From the NCBI GenBank assembly GCA_965279355.1, contig OZ257155.1, forward strand, positions 4,464,001 to 4,528,000: 64,000 bases of DNA. The letters run 5' to 3'. This document shows positions 51,138 to 60,221 of this stretch, piece after piece. The notes beneath the pieces were generated by a model that had not been told where the DNA came from, did no database searches, and saw only the letters and a list, made by a program, of their open reading frames with translations. Source of the DNA: G965279355 sp965279355. Lineage in GTDB: Bacteria > Pseudomonadota > Alphaproteobacteria > CACIAM-22H2. Position 1 is the stretch's first letter. Each line of letters begins with the position of its first letter. The translations under genes and the position numbers were made by a program.

Positions 51138-53000
51138 ATGGCACTGCTACAAATCCACGAGCCGGGCGAAACGCCGCTGCCTCATGAAGAGGAGCGCGGC
51201 CTAGCCGTTGGCATCGATCTCGGCACCACCAACTCTGTTGTGGCGATGGCGATGGGCGGCCGCGCCGTCGTCATCCGCGACGAGCATGGCAAGGGTCTCG
51301 TGCCGTCGGTCGTCGCCTATGACGACGAGATCAAGGTCGGTGACGAGGCACGGCATGAACTTCTGGAAAATCCCGGCATCGTCGTAAGCTCGATCAAGCG
51401 CCTGATGGGGCGTGGCGTCGAAGATGTGAAGGCGCTGCAAGGCACGCTGCCTTACGAGCTGGCTCCAGCGGCCGATGGCGGCATGGTGCGGCTCAAGATC
51501 GGCGGCCGGGTTCTATCGCCGGTAGAGATTTCCGCCGATATTCTGCGCGCACTTAAGATGCGCGCCGAAGCGGCGCTGGGTGGCACTGTCGATCGCGCGG
51601 TGATTACAGTCCCGGCCTATTTCGACGATGCGGCCCGCACGGCGACGCGTGACGCGGCGCGGCTGGCCGGCCTTGAGCCGCTGCGCCTGGTGAATGAACC
51701 GACTGCGGCGGCGCTGGCCTACGGGCTCGATAGCGGCTCCGAAGGGCTCTATGCGATTTACGATCTAGGCGGTGGCACCTTCGATTTCTCGCTGCTGCGT
51801 CTTGAGAAGGGCGTGTTCCAGGTTTTGGCGACCGGCGGCGACGCGGCGCTGGGCGGCGACGACTTCGATCATGCTGTGGCCGAGCGGTTCCTGAAGGATC
51901 GCGGCGGTAAGTCGATCAGCACCGATGATGCGAAACAGGCGCTGGTTGTCGCGCGGATTGCGCGCGAATGCCTCTCGCAGCAGGAGGAATGGAGCGGCAC
52001 GCTCGATCTCGGCGGCACCGCGACCAAGCACCGGCTGGATCTGGCCGAGCTCGAGGCGATGATCGGCCTGCTGGTCGACCGCACGCTCCGTATTTGCCGG
52101 TTCGTCCTTGATGACGCTTCGGTTGCGCCGTCCGCGCTGGGTGGTGTGGTGCTGGTCGGTGGTGCGACACGCACGCCGTTGGTGCGCCGCAAAGTGGAAG
52201 AGTTCTTTGGCAAGCCGCCGCTGGCCGATATCAATCCCGATGAAGTGGTGGCGGTGGGCGCTGCGTTGCAGGCAGAAGCGTTGACCGTCGGGTCGGACAC
52301 GCTGTTGCTCGACGTCACGCCGCTCTCGCTCGGTATTGAGACGATGGGCGGTCTGGTCGAGAAGATCATCGACCGCAACACGCCGATCCCCGTCGCCAAG
52401 GCGCAGGAATTCACAACCTACCAGGATGGCCAGCAGGCCATGGCGATCCATGTGGTGCAGGGCGAGCGCGAGATGGTCGACCAGTGCCGCTCGCTGGCGC
52501 GCTTCGATCTGCAAGGAATTCCGCCGATGGTCGCCGGCGCCGCACGCATCCGGGTGAGCTTTGCCGTCGATGCCGATGGATTGCTGACGGTCTCGGCGCA
52601 GGAAAAGACGACGGGCGTTGAATCACGCGTCGAAGTAAAGCCGACCTATGGCCTCTCTGAGGATGAGATGGCCAACATGTTGCGCGATAGCCTGGACAAT
52701 GCGCGCGAGGACATGGAGCGCCGCCTCCTTGTCGAGGCGCGCGTCGAGGCGGAGCGGGGCGTGCAGGCGGTAAAATCGGCTCTGGCCGCCGATGGAGAGC
52801 TGCTAAATGCTTCGGAACGCCAGACCGTCGAGAAGGCGATTGCCGACGTTGCCGCGGCGGTTGCCAGCGAGGATCGTGACGCGGTACAGGCGGCGGCCGA
52901 AGCCCTGGAGAAAGCGACAAAACCCTTCGCGGAGCGCCGAATGGACCGCGGCATCCGCGCGGCATTGGCCGGACGCCATGTCGACCAGGTCACCGAGTAA
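51138..53000 (+). CDS. hscA: Fe-S assembly Hsp70 chaperone HscA
   Basis: This 620-residue specialised Hsp70 drives cluster release from IscU by ATP hydrolysis. The nucleotide-binding domain starts GIDLGTTNSVVAMA and includes VNEPTAAALAYGLD and AIYDLGGGTFDFS; the substrate-binding domain follows after LLLDVTPLSLGIE, and a helical lid ends the protein. The NEPTAA linkage is the usual one for the HscA subfamily, and the operon context fixes the identity. It starts 9 bases after hscB. Confidence 0.95.
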   Translation: MALLQIHEPGETPLPHEEERGLAVGIDLGTTNSVVAMAMGGRAVVIRDEHGKGLVPSVVAYDDEIKVGDEARHELLENPGIVVSSIKRLMGRGVEDVKALQGTLPYELAPAADGGMVRLKIGGRVLSPVEISADILRALKMRAEAALGGTVDRAVITVPAYFDDAARTATRDAARLAGLEPLRLVNEPTAAALAYGLDSGSEGLYAIYDLGGGTFDFSLLRLEKGVFQVLATGGDAALGGDDFDHAVAERFLKDRGGKSISTDDAKQALVVARIARECLSQQEEWSGTLDLGGTATKHRLDLAELEAMIGLLVDRTLRICRFVLDDASVAPSALGGVVLVGGATRTPLVRRKVEEFFGKPPLADINPDEVVAVGAALQAEALTVGSDTLLLDVTPLSLGIETMGGLVEKIIDRNTPIPVAKAQEFTTYQDGQQAMAIHVVQGEREMVDQCRSLARFDLQGIPPMVAGAARIRVSFAVDADGLLTVSAQEKTTGVESRVEVKPTYGLSEDEMANMLRDSLDNAREDMERRLLVEARVEAERGVQAVKSALAADGELLNASERQTVEKAIADVAAAVASEDRDAVQAAAEALEKATKPFAERRMDRGIRAALAGRHVDQVTE

Positions 53001-53058
53001 TTGAAATTCAAAGATTAGTTCGCATTCAAAGACAGGCCGATTGGGAGTAGAAGTAGAT

Positions 53059-53394
53059 ATGCCGAAGATGACATTTGTTGCCGCCGACGGAACGCGTCAG
53101 GAAGTGGACGCGCCGATTGGCCTGTCGGTGCTCGAAATCGCGCACCGCAACAACATCCCGATCGAGGGCGCCTGCGAGGGATCGCTCGCCTGTTCGACCT
53201 GCCATGTCGTTGTGAACTCGGAAGATTATGAGCGTCTCCCCGAGGCCACCGAGGACGAGGAAGACATGCTCGACCTCGCCTTCGGCCTGACGCAGACCTC
53301 GCGTCTGGGCTGCCAGATCATCATTACGGAAGAGCTGGACGGCCTGACGGTGACCCTGCCCAAGGCGACCCGCAACATGATGGTCGATAAATAG
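53059..53394 (+). CDS. fdx: 2Fe-2S ferredoxin of the Isc system
   Basis: This 111-residue adrenodoxin-type ferredoxin supplies electrons for Fe-S assembly. Ligands are Cys39, Cys45, Cys48 and Cys85 (CEGSLACSTC and LGCQ). The acidic helix EATEDEEDMLD is the docking surface for partners such as IscS. The ATG at 53059 is preferred over a TTG 18 bases upstream. It is followed after 2 bases by iscX. Confidence 0.95.
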   Translation: MPKMTFVAADGTRQEVDAPIGLSVLEIAHRNNIPIEGACEGSLACSTCHVVVNSEDYERLPEATEDEEDMLDLAFGLTQTSRLGCQIIITEELDGLTVTLPKATRNMMVDK

Positions 53395-53396
53395 CA

Positions 53397-53603
53397 GTGG
53401 CCGCCAAACTCAAATGGACGGATGTGCAGGAGATCGCCATCCAGTTGGATGAGGCGCGCCCCGACGCCGATGTCGTGAATCTGCGCTTCACCGATTTGTG
53501 GAAATGGGTTCAGGAGCTGCCCGAATTTGCGGACGACCCGAACAAGTCGAACGAGAAGATCCTGGAAGCGATCCAGGCCGCTTGGCTGGAAGAGCGCGAC
53601 TGA
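53397..53603 (+). CDS. iscX: IscX (YfhJ) Fe-S assembly adaptor
   Basis: This 68-residue protein has the IscX signature: LKWTDVQEIAIQLDEA, then DLWKWVQELPEF and the C-terminal ILEAIQAAWLEER. IscX binds IscS and iron and tunes desulfurase activity. The start is GTG, two bases after fdx. It is the last gene of the isc operon and converges on the TRAP transporter with 4 bases between stops. Confidence 0.95.
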   Translation: MAAKLKWTDVQEIAIQLDEARPDADVVNLRFTDLWKWVQELPEFADDPNKSNEKILEAIQAAWLEERD

Positions 53604-53607
53604 TCCG

Positions 53608-54888
53608 TCAGGACGCGACGCGCGGCAGCCAGAGCGAGAGCTCCGGCACATACGTCACCAGCATTAGTACTGCGAACATCACGAGATAGAACGGCCACAG
53701 TTCTTTCGTGATCTGCTCCATCGTGACCTTGCCGATAGCGCAGCCGATGACCATGGTCGGCCCGACTGGCGGCGTGACCAGTCCGATCCCCAGATTGAGC
53801 AGCAGGATCATTCCGAAATGGACGGAATCGATGCCGAATTTGGCGATCACCGGCAGCAGGATCGGTGTGACGATCAGTAGCATCGGTGCCAGGTCCATGA
53901 AGGTGCCCAGCACCAGCAGCAGCACGTTGATGAGAATCAGGAAGACGTACTTGCTGTCCGACAGCGTCAGGAAGAAGTCGGTGGCAAGCGCAGGCAGGCG
54001 GATCAGGGTCATCAGATAGGCAAACGAGACCGAGAAGCCGATCATGATCATCACCATGCCGACGGTGCGGGTCACCCGTCCGAGCAGACGCGGCAGGTCG
54101 CGCCATTTGCATTCCCGATAGATGAACATGCTGACCAGGAACGCATAGAGGCAGGCGATCGAGCCGGATTCTGTCGCGGTGAAGACGCCGCTCAGGATAC
54201 CGCCTAGGATGATCACGATGGTCAGCAGGCCCCAGAACGATTCGGCGGCCGTCTTCAGGGCAATGCGCAGGGGAACGACCTCGCCCTTGGGATAGCCGCG
54301 TCGGGCGGAGATCAGCAGGCAGAGCGCCATGATGGCGATCCCCAGCAGCACGCCGGGCACGATGCCGGCCAGGAAAAGATGGGCGATCGAGATCGAGCCA
54401 CCGGCGGCCAGGGAATAGAGAACTGCATTATGCGAGGGCGGCAGCAGGATAGCCTGCAGGGAACCGCAGATCGTCACGTTGGTGGCGAACACGCGGGGAT
54501 ACCCCGCTTTGATCATCTGCGGGATCATCACGGAGCCAATCGAGGCCGTATCGGCGACCGACGATCCGGAAAGACAGCCGAAAAGGGTCGATGCCACAAC
54601 ATTGACCAGCGACAGTCCGCCGCGGATGAAGCCGACAAAGACCTGCGCCAGAGCGATGAGGCGCCGCGCGGTTCCGCCTTCTGCCATCAGGGCGCCGGTC
54701 AGGACGAAAAACGGGATCGCCAGCAAAGAGAAACCGTCCACGCCGTCCGATGTCTTCAGCATCACCGCTTCGAGCGGGATGTCGATCCACACTGCCGTGA
54801 CGATGGCGGAGAGACCGAGCGCATAGGCAACAGGAATGCCGATGGCACAGAAGACCGCAAAGGAGATGAGAAGGACGGCGCTATCCAT
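53608..54888 (-). CDS. dctM: TRAP transporter large permease (DctM type)
   Basis: This 426-residue inner-membrane protein has about 12 hydrophobic segments and is the Na+-driven transport subunit of a TRAP system. DctM landmarks include GFSLLAIPFFVLTGALM, FGCLSGSSVADTASIGSVMIP and ITPPVGPTM-like VTPPVGPTMVIGCA. It starts 15 bases after the small permease. The adjacent uronate dehydrogenase suggests a hexuronate or related sugar acid as substrate. Confidence 0.92.
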   Translation of the reverse strand: MDSAVLLISFAVFCAIGIPVAYALGLSAIVTAVWIDIPLEAVMLKTSDGVDGFSLLAIPFFVLTGALMAEGGTARRLIALAQVFVGFIRGGLSLVNVVASTLFGCLSGSSVADTASIGSVMIPQMIKAGYPRVFATNVTICGSLQAILLPPSHNAVLYSLAAGGSISIAHLFLAGIVPGVLLGIAIMALCLLISARRGYPKGEVVPLRIALKTAAESFWGLLTIVIILGGILSGVFTATESGSIACLYAFLVSMFIYRECKWRDLPRLLGRVTRTVGMVMIMIGFSVSFAYLMTLIRLPALATDFFLTLSDSKYVFLILINVLLLVLGTFMDLAPMLLIVTPILLPVIAKFGIDSVHFGMILLLNLGIGLVTPPVGPTMVIGCAIGKVTMEQITKELWPFYLVMFAVLMLVTYVPELSLWLPRVAS

Positions 54889-54903
54889 GAGGCGGGCTAG
54901 GGG

Positions 54904-55422
54904 TCACTCGGTGGTGATGGGAGCCGTGCCGGTGCCGGGCGGCGCGAACAGGGCCCCGGTCCAGAGCCGTTCGATGATGAACAGCAGCGTGATGCCGCCG
55001 CCGATTGGAATTGGCAGGTAGGTGGCGCCGACCGACAGGACCGGGAACTGCGCAATCACCTGATGCCAGGTGATCCTCACCAGCTCTTCACCCCAGATCA
55101 CCATGAAGAGATTGACGGTGATCATTCCGATCTCGGCGATCCAGCCCAGCACGTAGCGACGCTGCGGTGACAGGAAATCGGGAAGCGCCATGACCGAGAT
55201 GTGCAGATTGTCGCGATAGCACGCCGCCGCCGCGAAGAAGGCGAAGATGATCATCAGGAGAATGGCCAGCGGCTCCGGCCATTCCGATCCGCGGTTCAGC
55301 ACATAGCGGCTGAAGACGCCCCACGGAATGATCAGGGTCATGATCACAAGGCAGGACGCGGCAACGACGATGCAGACGCGATGCAGGTGGTCCATCGCGC
55401 GGATGTAGCTGGTCTTGGTCAC
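54904..55422 (-). CDS. dctQ: TRAP transporter small permease (DctQ type)
   Basis: This 172-residue protein has four transmembrane segments, the DctQ pattern, with SRYVLNRGSEWPEPLAILLM in the middle. It pairs with DctM to form the membrane complex. It lies between the receptor gene (62 bases upstream, containing a hairpin) and dctM. The N-terminal MDHLHRVCIVVAASCLVIM forms the first helix. Confidence 0.9.
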   Translation of the reverse strand: MTKTSYIRAMDHLHRVCIVVAASCLVIMTLIIPWGVFSRYVLNRGSEWPEPLAILLMIIFAFFAAAACYRDNLHISVMALPDFLSPQRRYVLGWIAEIGMITVNLFMVIWGEELVRITWHQVIAQFPVLSVGATYLPIPIGGGITLLFIIERLWTGALFAPPGTGTAPITTE

Positions 55423-55438
55423 TGGTCTTCCGCTAATG

Positions 55439-55459
55439 AAAAGGGCAGGCAGCCTGCCC
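55439..55459 (-). terminator. Attenuator-like hairpin between dctP and dctQ
   Basis: On the minus strand GGGCAGG pairs with CCTGCCC over 7 bp with a 3-base loop (55459-55443) and is followed by TTTT. Partial termination here would give more receptor than permease, as is usual for such operons. Confidence 0.65.
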
Positions 55460-55484
55460 GCTGCCGGCCCTTGATGCTGTCCTG

Positions 55485-56492
55485 TTACTGTACCGCCTGG
55501 ATACGCTTCACCAGCTCGGTGTGCTTGGCGCCGTATTTATCCCAGACCGGCTTCACGGCATCCTGGAACTGTTTCTTCTGTTCCGGCGTGAAGGTGACGA
55601 TTTCGATTCCGGCCTGCTTGATCATGGCCATGGATTCCGCCTCGCGCTTGTTCCACAAGGCGCGCTCTTCCAGCTGCGCTTCCTTGGCAAGTTTCTGGAC
55701 CAATGTCCTGTCGGCGGCAGCCAGCCTGTCCCAACTCGGTTTCGAGAACACAAGGATCTCCGGAATGATCAGGTGTTCGGTCAGCGAATAGTATTTCGCG
55801 ACCTGGAAGTGCTTTCCGGATTCATAGCTCGGCGGGTTGTTCTCGGCGCCGTCGACGACCCCGGTCTGGAGTGCGCTATAGAGCTGGTCGAAGCCCATGG
55901 CGATCCCGTTGCCGCCAAGCGCGTTCATCGTATCCACAAAGATGGGATTGCCCATCATGCGGATTTTGAGGCCCTTGAGGTCGTCGACGCTTTTGACGAC
56001 CCGTTTGTTGTTGTAGACGCTGCGCGCGCCGGCATCCATCCAGCACAGCGCCACCAGCCGCGACTGCGGATGGGCCGTCACCTTGTCCAGGAGTTCCTGA
56101 CCGATCGCGCCGTCGATCACCTTGTTCATGTGCGGCACATCGCGGAACACGAAGGGCATGTTGAACACGTTAAGCTCGTCGACGATCGGTCCCATCGGGC
56201 CGACGCTGATGCGGGCGAACTGCAGGGCGCCGACCTGCGCCTGCTCGATCATTTCCTTTTCGCCGCCGAGCTGCATGGACGGGAACATCTGCACGCTCAG
56301 ACGACCGCCGGTCTGTTGTTCCAGTTTTTTGCCAAGCTGGTTCACGGCCTCGACCGTCGGATAGCCGAGCGGATGCACGTCGGCGGCCTTGAGGACCATT
56401 TTCTGCTGTGCGGAAGCCTGACCGAAGCCGAGGCCGGATACGCCAAGGGCAAGGCTGGCGGTGCCGAGGCGAAGAACGTCGCGTCTTTTCAT
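55485..56492 (-). CDS. dctP: TRAP transporter periplasmic receptor (DctP type)
   Basis: This 335-residue receptor has a twin-arginine-like signal (KRRDVLRLG) and cleavage near GQASAQ. The mature domain has VKAADVHP-like LKAADVHPLGYPTVEAV and ends KHTELVKRIQAVQ. The conserved Arg for the substrate carboxylate probably lies in LKIRMMGNPIF. It is the first gene of the TRAP operon, transcribed away from the GntR gene. A sugar-acid ligand is inferred from context. Confidence 0.9.
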   Translation of the reverse strand: MKRRDVLRLGTASLALGVSGLGFGQASAQQKMVLKAADVHPLGYPTVEAVNQLGKKLEQQTGGRLSVQMFPSMQLGGEKEMIEQAQVGALQFARISVGPMGPIVDELNVFNMPFVFRDVPHMNKVIDGAIGQELLDKVTAHPQSRLVALCWMDAGARSVYNNKRVVKSVDDLKGLKIRMMGNPIFVDTMNALGGNGIAMGFDQLYSALQTGVVDGAENNPPSYESGKHFQVAKYYSLTEHLIIPEILVFSKPSWDRLAAADRTLVQKLAKEAQLEERALWNKREAESMAMIKQAGIEIVTFTPEQKKQFQDAVKPVWDKYGAKHTELVKRIQAVQ

Positions 56493-56598
56493 CTGTGTCC
56501 TCCCTGATGGATGTCGAACCGCGCGTGCTGTTTGCAGCTCCACGTTTTCAGACCGGAAGCCCCGTTGACGGAGACCACTCGGCCTGATAATTCGTCAT

Positions 56599-56611
56599 GT
56601 CATACGATGAC
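56599..56611. promoter_or_regulatory. Candidate operator of the GntR regulator
   Basis: GTCAT-ACG-ATGAC is a perfect 5-3-5 inverted repeat, of the kind recognised by FCD-type GntR proteins. It overlaps the ATG of the GntR gene at 56607 and lies 107 bases from the divergent dctP start. Confidence 0.55.
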
Positions 56612-57377
56612 CATACAACAAAAGCCTACCGCCGAGTCAAGGTCCGCCGGGCAATCGATGCTCCGGCCGCTCTCCCCGCCACGCAATCTCACCCGCGAAC
56701 TGGTGGAGCGGCTGTCGGTGGAGATCACCAGTGGCACCCTGCTTCCCGGCGCGCGCCTGCCGACGGAACAGGAAATGATGTCAGCGATGGGTGTCAGCCG
56801 CACGGTGGTGCGGGAGGCGGTTGCGGCCCTGCGGTCGGAAGGTCTCGTCGTTACCCGCCAGGGCGTCGGTGCGTTCGTGACCTCGGATGTGCAGCGCCGG
56901 CCGTTCCGCATCGATCCGGACGGGCTGGAATCGATTACGGAAGTTCTCAATGTCGTTGAGTTGCGGATGGGCGTCGAAATCGAATCCGCGGGGATCGCTG
57001 CGGAACGAGCGTCGCTCGCGGATATCAAGCGCATCACCGCCGCGCTGAAAGCACTCGATACGGCGTTCGCTCGTGGCGAACCTGCCGTCGATGAGGACGT
57101 TGCCTTTCATCGGGCGATCGCCAGCGCGACCGGCAATCCGCAATTCGTGCGGTTTCTGGAATTTCTGGGGCGGTTCGTGATCCCCCGCCGCAGCATCCAT
57201 GTGGCTGTCGCCGAAAAAGAGCAGCAGCAGTACCTGCTGCGGGTCCAGGACGAGCACCGGACGATCTGCAGCGCTATCGAAAGCCGGGACCCATCGACGG
57301 CACGGGCCGCGATGCGCAAGCACCTGTCCAACAGCCGCGAGCGCTACCGCAAGCTGGCGCGGGCCGCCGCGAAATAG
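56607..57377 (+). CDS. GntR-family regulator, FCD (FadR) subfamily
   Basis: This 256-residue regulator has a winged helix at about 27-91 (LPTEQEMMSAMGVSRTVVREAV in part, then GAFV) and an all-helical FCD ligand domain with ELRMGVE, FHRAIASATGN and DEHRTICSAI metal-site motifs. ATG 56607 is used; longer open sequence upstream reads across the divergent promoter. It stands between the TRAP operon and udh, which it probably represses until a hexuronate-derived ligand binds, like ExuR or UxuR in other bacteria. Confidence 0.9.
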   Translation: MTIQQKPTAESRSAGQSMLRPLSPPRNLTRELVERLSVEITSGTLLPGARLPTEQEMMSAMGVSRTVVREAVAALRSEGLVVTRQGVGAFVTSDVQRRPFRIDPDGLESITEVLNVVELRMGVEIESAGIAAERASLADIKRITAALKALDTAFARGEPAVDEDVAFHRAIASATGNPQFVRFLEFLGRFVIPRRSIHVAVAEKEQQQYLLRVQDEHRTICSAIESRDPSTARAAMRKHLSNSRERYRKLARAAAK

Positions 57378-57397
57378 ACTCAGTCGGAGCGATCCAG

Positions 57398-58210
57398 ATG
57401 AAGCGTGTCCTGATTACAGGTGCGGCTGGCGATATCGGTGGCCGTCTGCGGCGCCTGCTGAAGGGTGTCTACCCGGAGCTGGTGCTGAGCGACATTCGAC
57501 CGCCCGCCGATCTCGCACCAGAGGAGGCCTTCGTGAAGGCCGATCTGGCCAGGCGGGAAGAGGTGAATGCGGCCGTTCAAGGTGTCGACGGTATCGTGCA
57601 TCTCGGCGGCTTGTCGGTTGAGCATCCGTGGGATCAGATCCTGCCGGTGAACATCGACGGCGCGTACAACGTCTTCGAGGCCGCGCGGCGCAACAAGGTG
57701 AAGCGCATCGTGTTCGCATCGTCCAACCACGCGGTGGGTTTCTATCCGCGGTCCAGGCGGATCGGCGTCAACGATCCCGTGCGGCCCGATGGTTATTACG
57801 GGCTCAGCAAGGCGTTCGGTGAGGCGCTGGGGGCGCTCTACGCGCATAAGCACGGCCTGCGCGTGACCTGTATCCGGATCGGCAATGTCACGGATGCGCC
57901 GGTCGATCTCCGGCGGATGTCGATCTGGCTGAAGCCCGAGGACCTGGTGCAGCTGGTCCGCATCGGCCTCGAGCATCCCGATATCCGTCACGAGATTTTC
58001 TTCGGTGCCTCGGACAACGAGCGCGGCTGGTGGGACAATGAGCCGGCCTTCCGCTATGGATATCGGCCGAGCGGGCGTTCCGAGGTCTTTCGCGACCAGG
58101 CGCTGGCAGCGCAGGCGAAGCTGCCGCCGGATCGTGTCGGCGACTGGTATCAGGGCGGCGCATTCTGCAGCGACGGCTTCGATGGCGATCCGGAGCTGGA
58201 GAGGCGCTGA
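57398..58210 (+). CDS. udh: Uronate dehydrogenase
   Basis: This 270-residue short-chain NAD enzyme oxidises D-galacturonate or D-glucuronate to the aldarolactone. The Rossmann motif TGAAGDIGG is at 7-15, SSNHAVGFYPR with the catalytic Ser at 108-118, and YGLSK holds Tyr134 and Lys138. NERGWWDN near residue 208 is the family signature also present in Agrobacterium Udh. It begins 20 bases after the GntR gene and is followed by a lactone isomerase-like gene. Confidence 0.9.
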   Translation: MKRVLITGAAGDIGGRLRRLLKGVYPELVLSDIRPPADLAPEEAFVKADLARREEVNAAVQGVDGIVHLGGLSVEHPWDQILPVNIDGAYNVFEAARRNKVKRIVFASSNHAVGFYPRSRRIGVNDPVRPDGYYGLSKAFGEALGALYAHKHGLRVTCIRIGNVTDAPVDLRRMSIWLKPEDLVQLVRIGLEHPDIRHEIFFGASDNERGWWDNEPAFRYGYRPSGRSEVFRDQALAAQAKLPPDRVGDWYQGGAFCSDGFDGDPELERR

Positions 58211-58224
58211 CGGGGAGAACGGTC

Positions 58225-59058
58225 ATGGTTGAACAGATACGCCCGAAGCTGCAGGCACCGCCCGGCACCTGCGACACGCATATGCATTTTTACGACCGGC
58301 GGTTTCCGACGGCACCGACCGCCGCGTTCACGCCGCCGGATGCGACCGTAGCGGAATATCTGGCTCTGCGCGCGCGGATCGGCATTCAGCGGACCGTCGT
58401 CGTGCAGCCGTCGACCTATGGCAAGGACAACCGCTGCATCCTTGACGCGATGGCGGCATTGGGTCCGAGTGCGCGCGGTGTCGCTGTCGTCGATACCAGC
58501 GTGACCGATGCAGAGCTGGAGCGGCTGACCAAGCTCGGCATCCGTGGCATCCGGTTTTTCATGTTGAAGGGCGCGCCGTTGCCCTGGGACGTCCTGGAGA
58601 CGATGGCAGCGCGGGTGCATGAGTTCGGCTGGCATGTGCAGCTTCAGCTCGACGGTCGCGATCTGCCGGAGCGCGAGGCGCTGATCAAGCGGCTGCCGGG
58701 CACGCTTGTCGTCGACCATGTCGGCAAGTTCCTGGAACCGGTGCCGGTCGATCATCCGGCGTTCCGGGTGCTGGTGCGGCAGCTCGACAACGGCCGGACC
58801 TGGGTCAAGCTCTCGGCGCCCTACGAAGTTTCGAAGAAGGGGCCGCCACATTTCGACGATGTCGGCGCGCTGGCCAAGGTGCTGATCAAGGCCGCCCCCG
58901 ACCGGATGGTCTGGGCCAGCAACTGGCCGCATCCGACGCCGGGGGTGACGGTGCCGGACGATGCGGTGCTGCTCGATATGCTGTTGGATTGGGCGCCGAA
59001 TGAGGCGGTCCGGCGCAAGATTCTGGTCGATAATCCCGCAGTTTTGTACGGATTTTAG
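58225..59058 (+). CDS. Amidohydrolase, probable D-galactarolactone isomerase or lactonase
   Basis: This 277-residue TIM-barrel protein is related to 2-pyrone-4,6-dicarboxylate lactonase and to D-galactarolactone isomerase of Agrobacterium. It has DTHMHFYD (His19, His21), VVQPSTYGKDN, VVDHVGKF and ASNWPHP motifs. Following udh by 14 bases, it fits the step after oxidation, converting galactaro-1,5- to 1,4-lactone. A lactonase role is the alternative. No cycloisomerase gene is in the window. Confidence 0.8.
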   Translation: MVEQIRPKLQAPPGTCDTHMHFYDRRFPTAPTAAFTPPDATVAEYLALRARIGIQRTVVVQPSTYGKDNRCILDAMAALGPSARGVAVVDTSVTDAELERLTKLGIRGIRFFMLKGAPLPWDVLETMAARVHEFGWHVQLQLDGRDLPEREALIKRLPGTLVVDHVGKFLEPVPVDHPAFRVLVRQLDNGRTWVKLSAPYEVSKKGPPHFDDVGALAKVLIKAAPDRMVWASNWPHPTPGVTVPDDAVLLDMLLDWAPNEAVRRKILVDNPAVLYGF

Positions 59059-59112
59059 CGTTCCGACGGGGTGTTCCCCGGCGCGGCGGCGGTGTACATT
59101 CCCCGCCGCACC

Positions 59113-60216
59113 ATGTCATCCGAACTCACCAATACCCTGCCCAAGGGCAGCCGGGTCGTCGTAGCCATGTCGGGCGGCGTGGATTCGTCCGCGACCGCGG
59201 CGCTGCTGGTCGATGCCGGTTATGACGTGGTCGGGATCACGCTGCAGCTTTACGACCATGGCGCGGCGGTCAACCGCAAGGGCGCCTGCTGCGCCGGCCA
59301 GGATATCCATGACGCGCGCGGTGTTGCCGACCGGCTGGGTATCGCGCATTACGTTCTCGACTACGAGACGCGCTTCAAGGCGGATGTGATCGACCGCTTT
59401 GCGGATTCCTACGCGCGTGGCGAAACGCCGATCCCCTGCGTCGAGTGCAATCGCACCGTGAAGTTCCGCGATCTGGTGACAACTGCGCACGATCTTGGCG
59501 CCGCGGCGCTGGCGACCGGCCACTATGTCCGTCGTGTCGAAGGGCAGGGTGGCGCGGAACTGCATCGCGCCGTCGATCCGGCGCGTGACCAGAGTTACTT
59601 CCTGTTCGCGACCACCAAGAAGCAACTCGACTTCCTGCGTTTCCCCCTGGGCGGCCTGCCCAAGGATGAAACGCGCGCCATCGCCAAGCGCTTCGAGCTC
59701 AAGGTTGCCGAGAAGCCGGACAGCCAGGATATCTGCTTCGTGCCGGACGGGTCTTATGCGCGTGTCGTGGAGAAGCTGCGGCCGGGTGTCATCGAGCCCG
59801 GCGACATCGTGCATATCGACGGTACCGTGCTGGGTCGCCACGAGGGCATCATCCATTACACGATCGGCCAGCGCCGCGGCCTTGGCATCGGCACTGGCGC
59901 GCCGCTTTATGTCGTGAAGCTCGATCCGGCGGCGCATCGCGTCATCGTCGGCCCGAAGGAAGCACTGGAGCGCAGTACGGTCCGCCTGCGCGATATTAAC
60001 TGGCTGGGCGAAATCACGCCGTCGCCGGAAGGCGAGGCCGTCGAGGTGAAGCTGCGTTCGACATCGACGCCGATCCCCGCGACCTTGCGCGTAATTGACG
60101 GTGCCGGTGAAGTCACCTTGCATCGCCCCGAGCTTGGCGTCGCACCGGGTCAGGCCTGCGTCTTCTATCGCGGCGAACGGGTCCTTGGTGGCGGCTGGAT
60201 CGCCAGCGCGGCCTAA
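59113..60216 (+). CDS. mnmA: tRNA-specific 2-thiouridylase MnmA
   Basis: This 367-residue enzyme installs 2-thiouridine at U34 of tRNA-Lys, -Glu and -Gln. The PP-loop SGGVDS is at 20-25. Catalytic Cys109 is in PCVECN and Cys208 in DICFVPDG. A C-terminal beta-barrel follows. The ATG at 59113 opens the conserved domain; an upstream in-frame extension has no family character. Sulfur ultimately comes from IscS, encoded about 10 kb upstream. It starts 54 bases after the isomerase gene. Confidence 0.95.
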   Translation: MSSELTNTLPKGSRVVVAMSGGVDSSATAALLVDAGYDVVGITLQLYDHGAAVNRKGACCAGQDIHDARGVADRLGIAHYVLDYETRFKADVIDRFADSYARGETPIPCVECNRTVKFRDLVTTAHDLGAAALATGHYVRRVEGQGGAELHRAVDPARDQSYFLFATTKKQLDFLRFPLGGLPKDETRAIAKRFELKVAEKPDSQDICFVPDGSYARVVEKLRPGVIEPGDIVHIDGTVLGRHEGIIHYTIGQRRGLGIGTGAPLYVVKLDPAAHRVIVGPKEALERSTVRLRDINWLGEITPSPEGEAVEVKLRSTSTPIPATLRVIDGAGEVTLHRPELGVAPGQACVFYRGERVLGGGWIASAA

Positions 60217-60221
60217 CCCTT

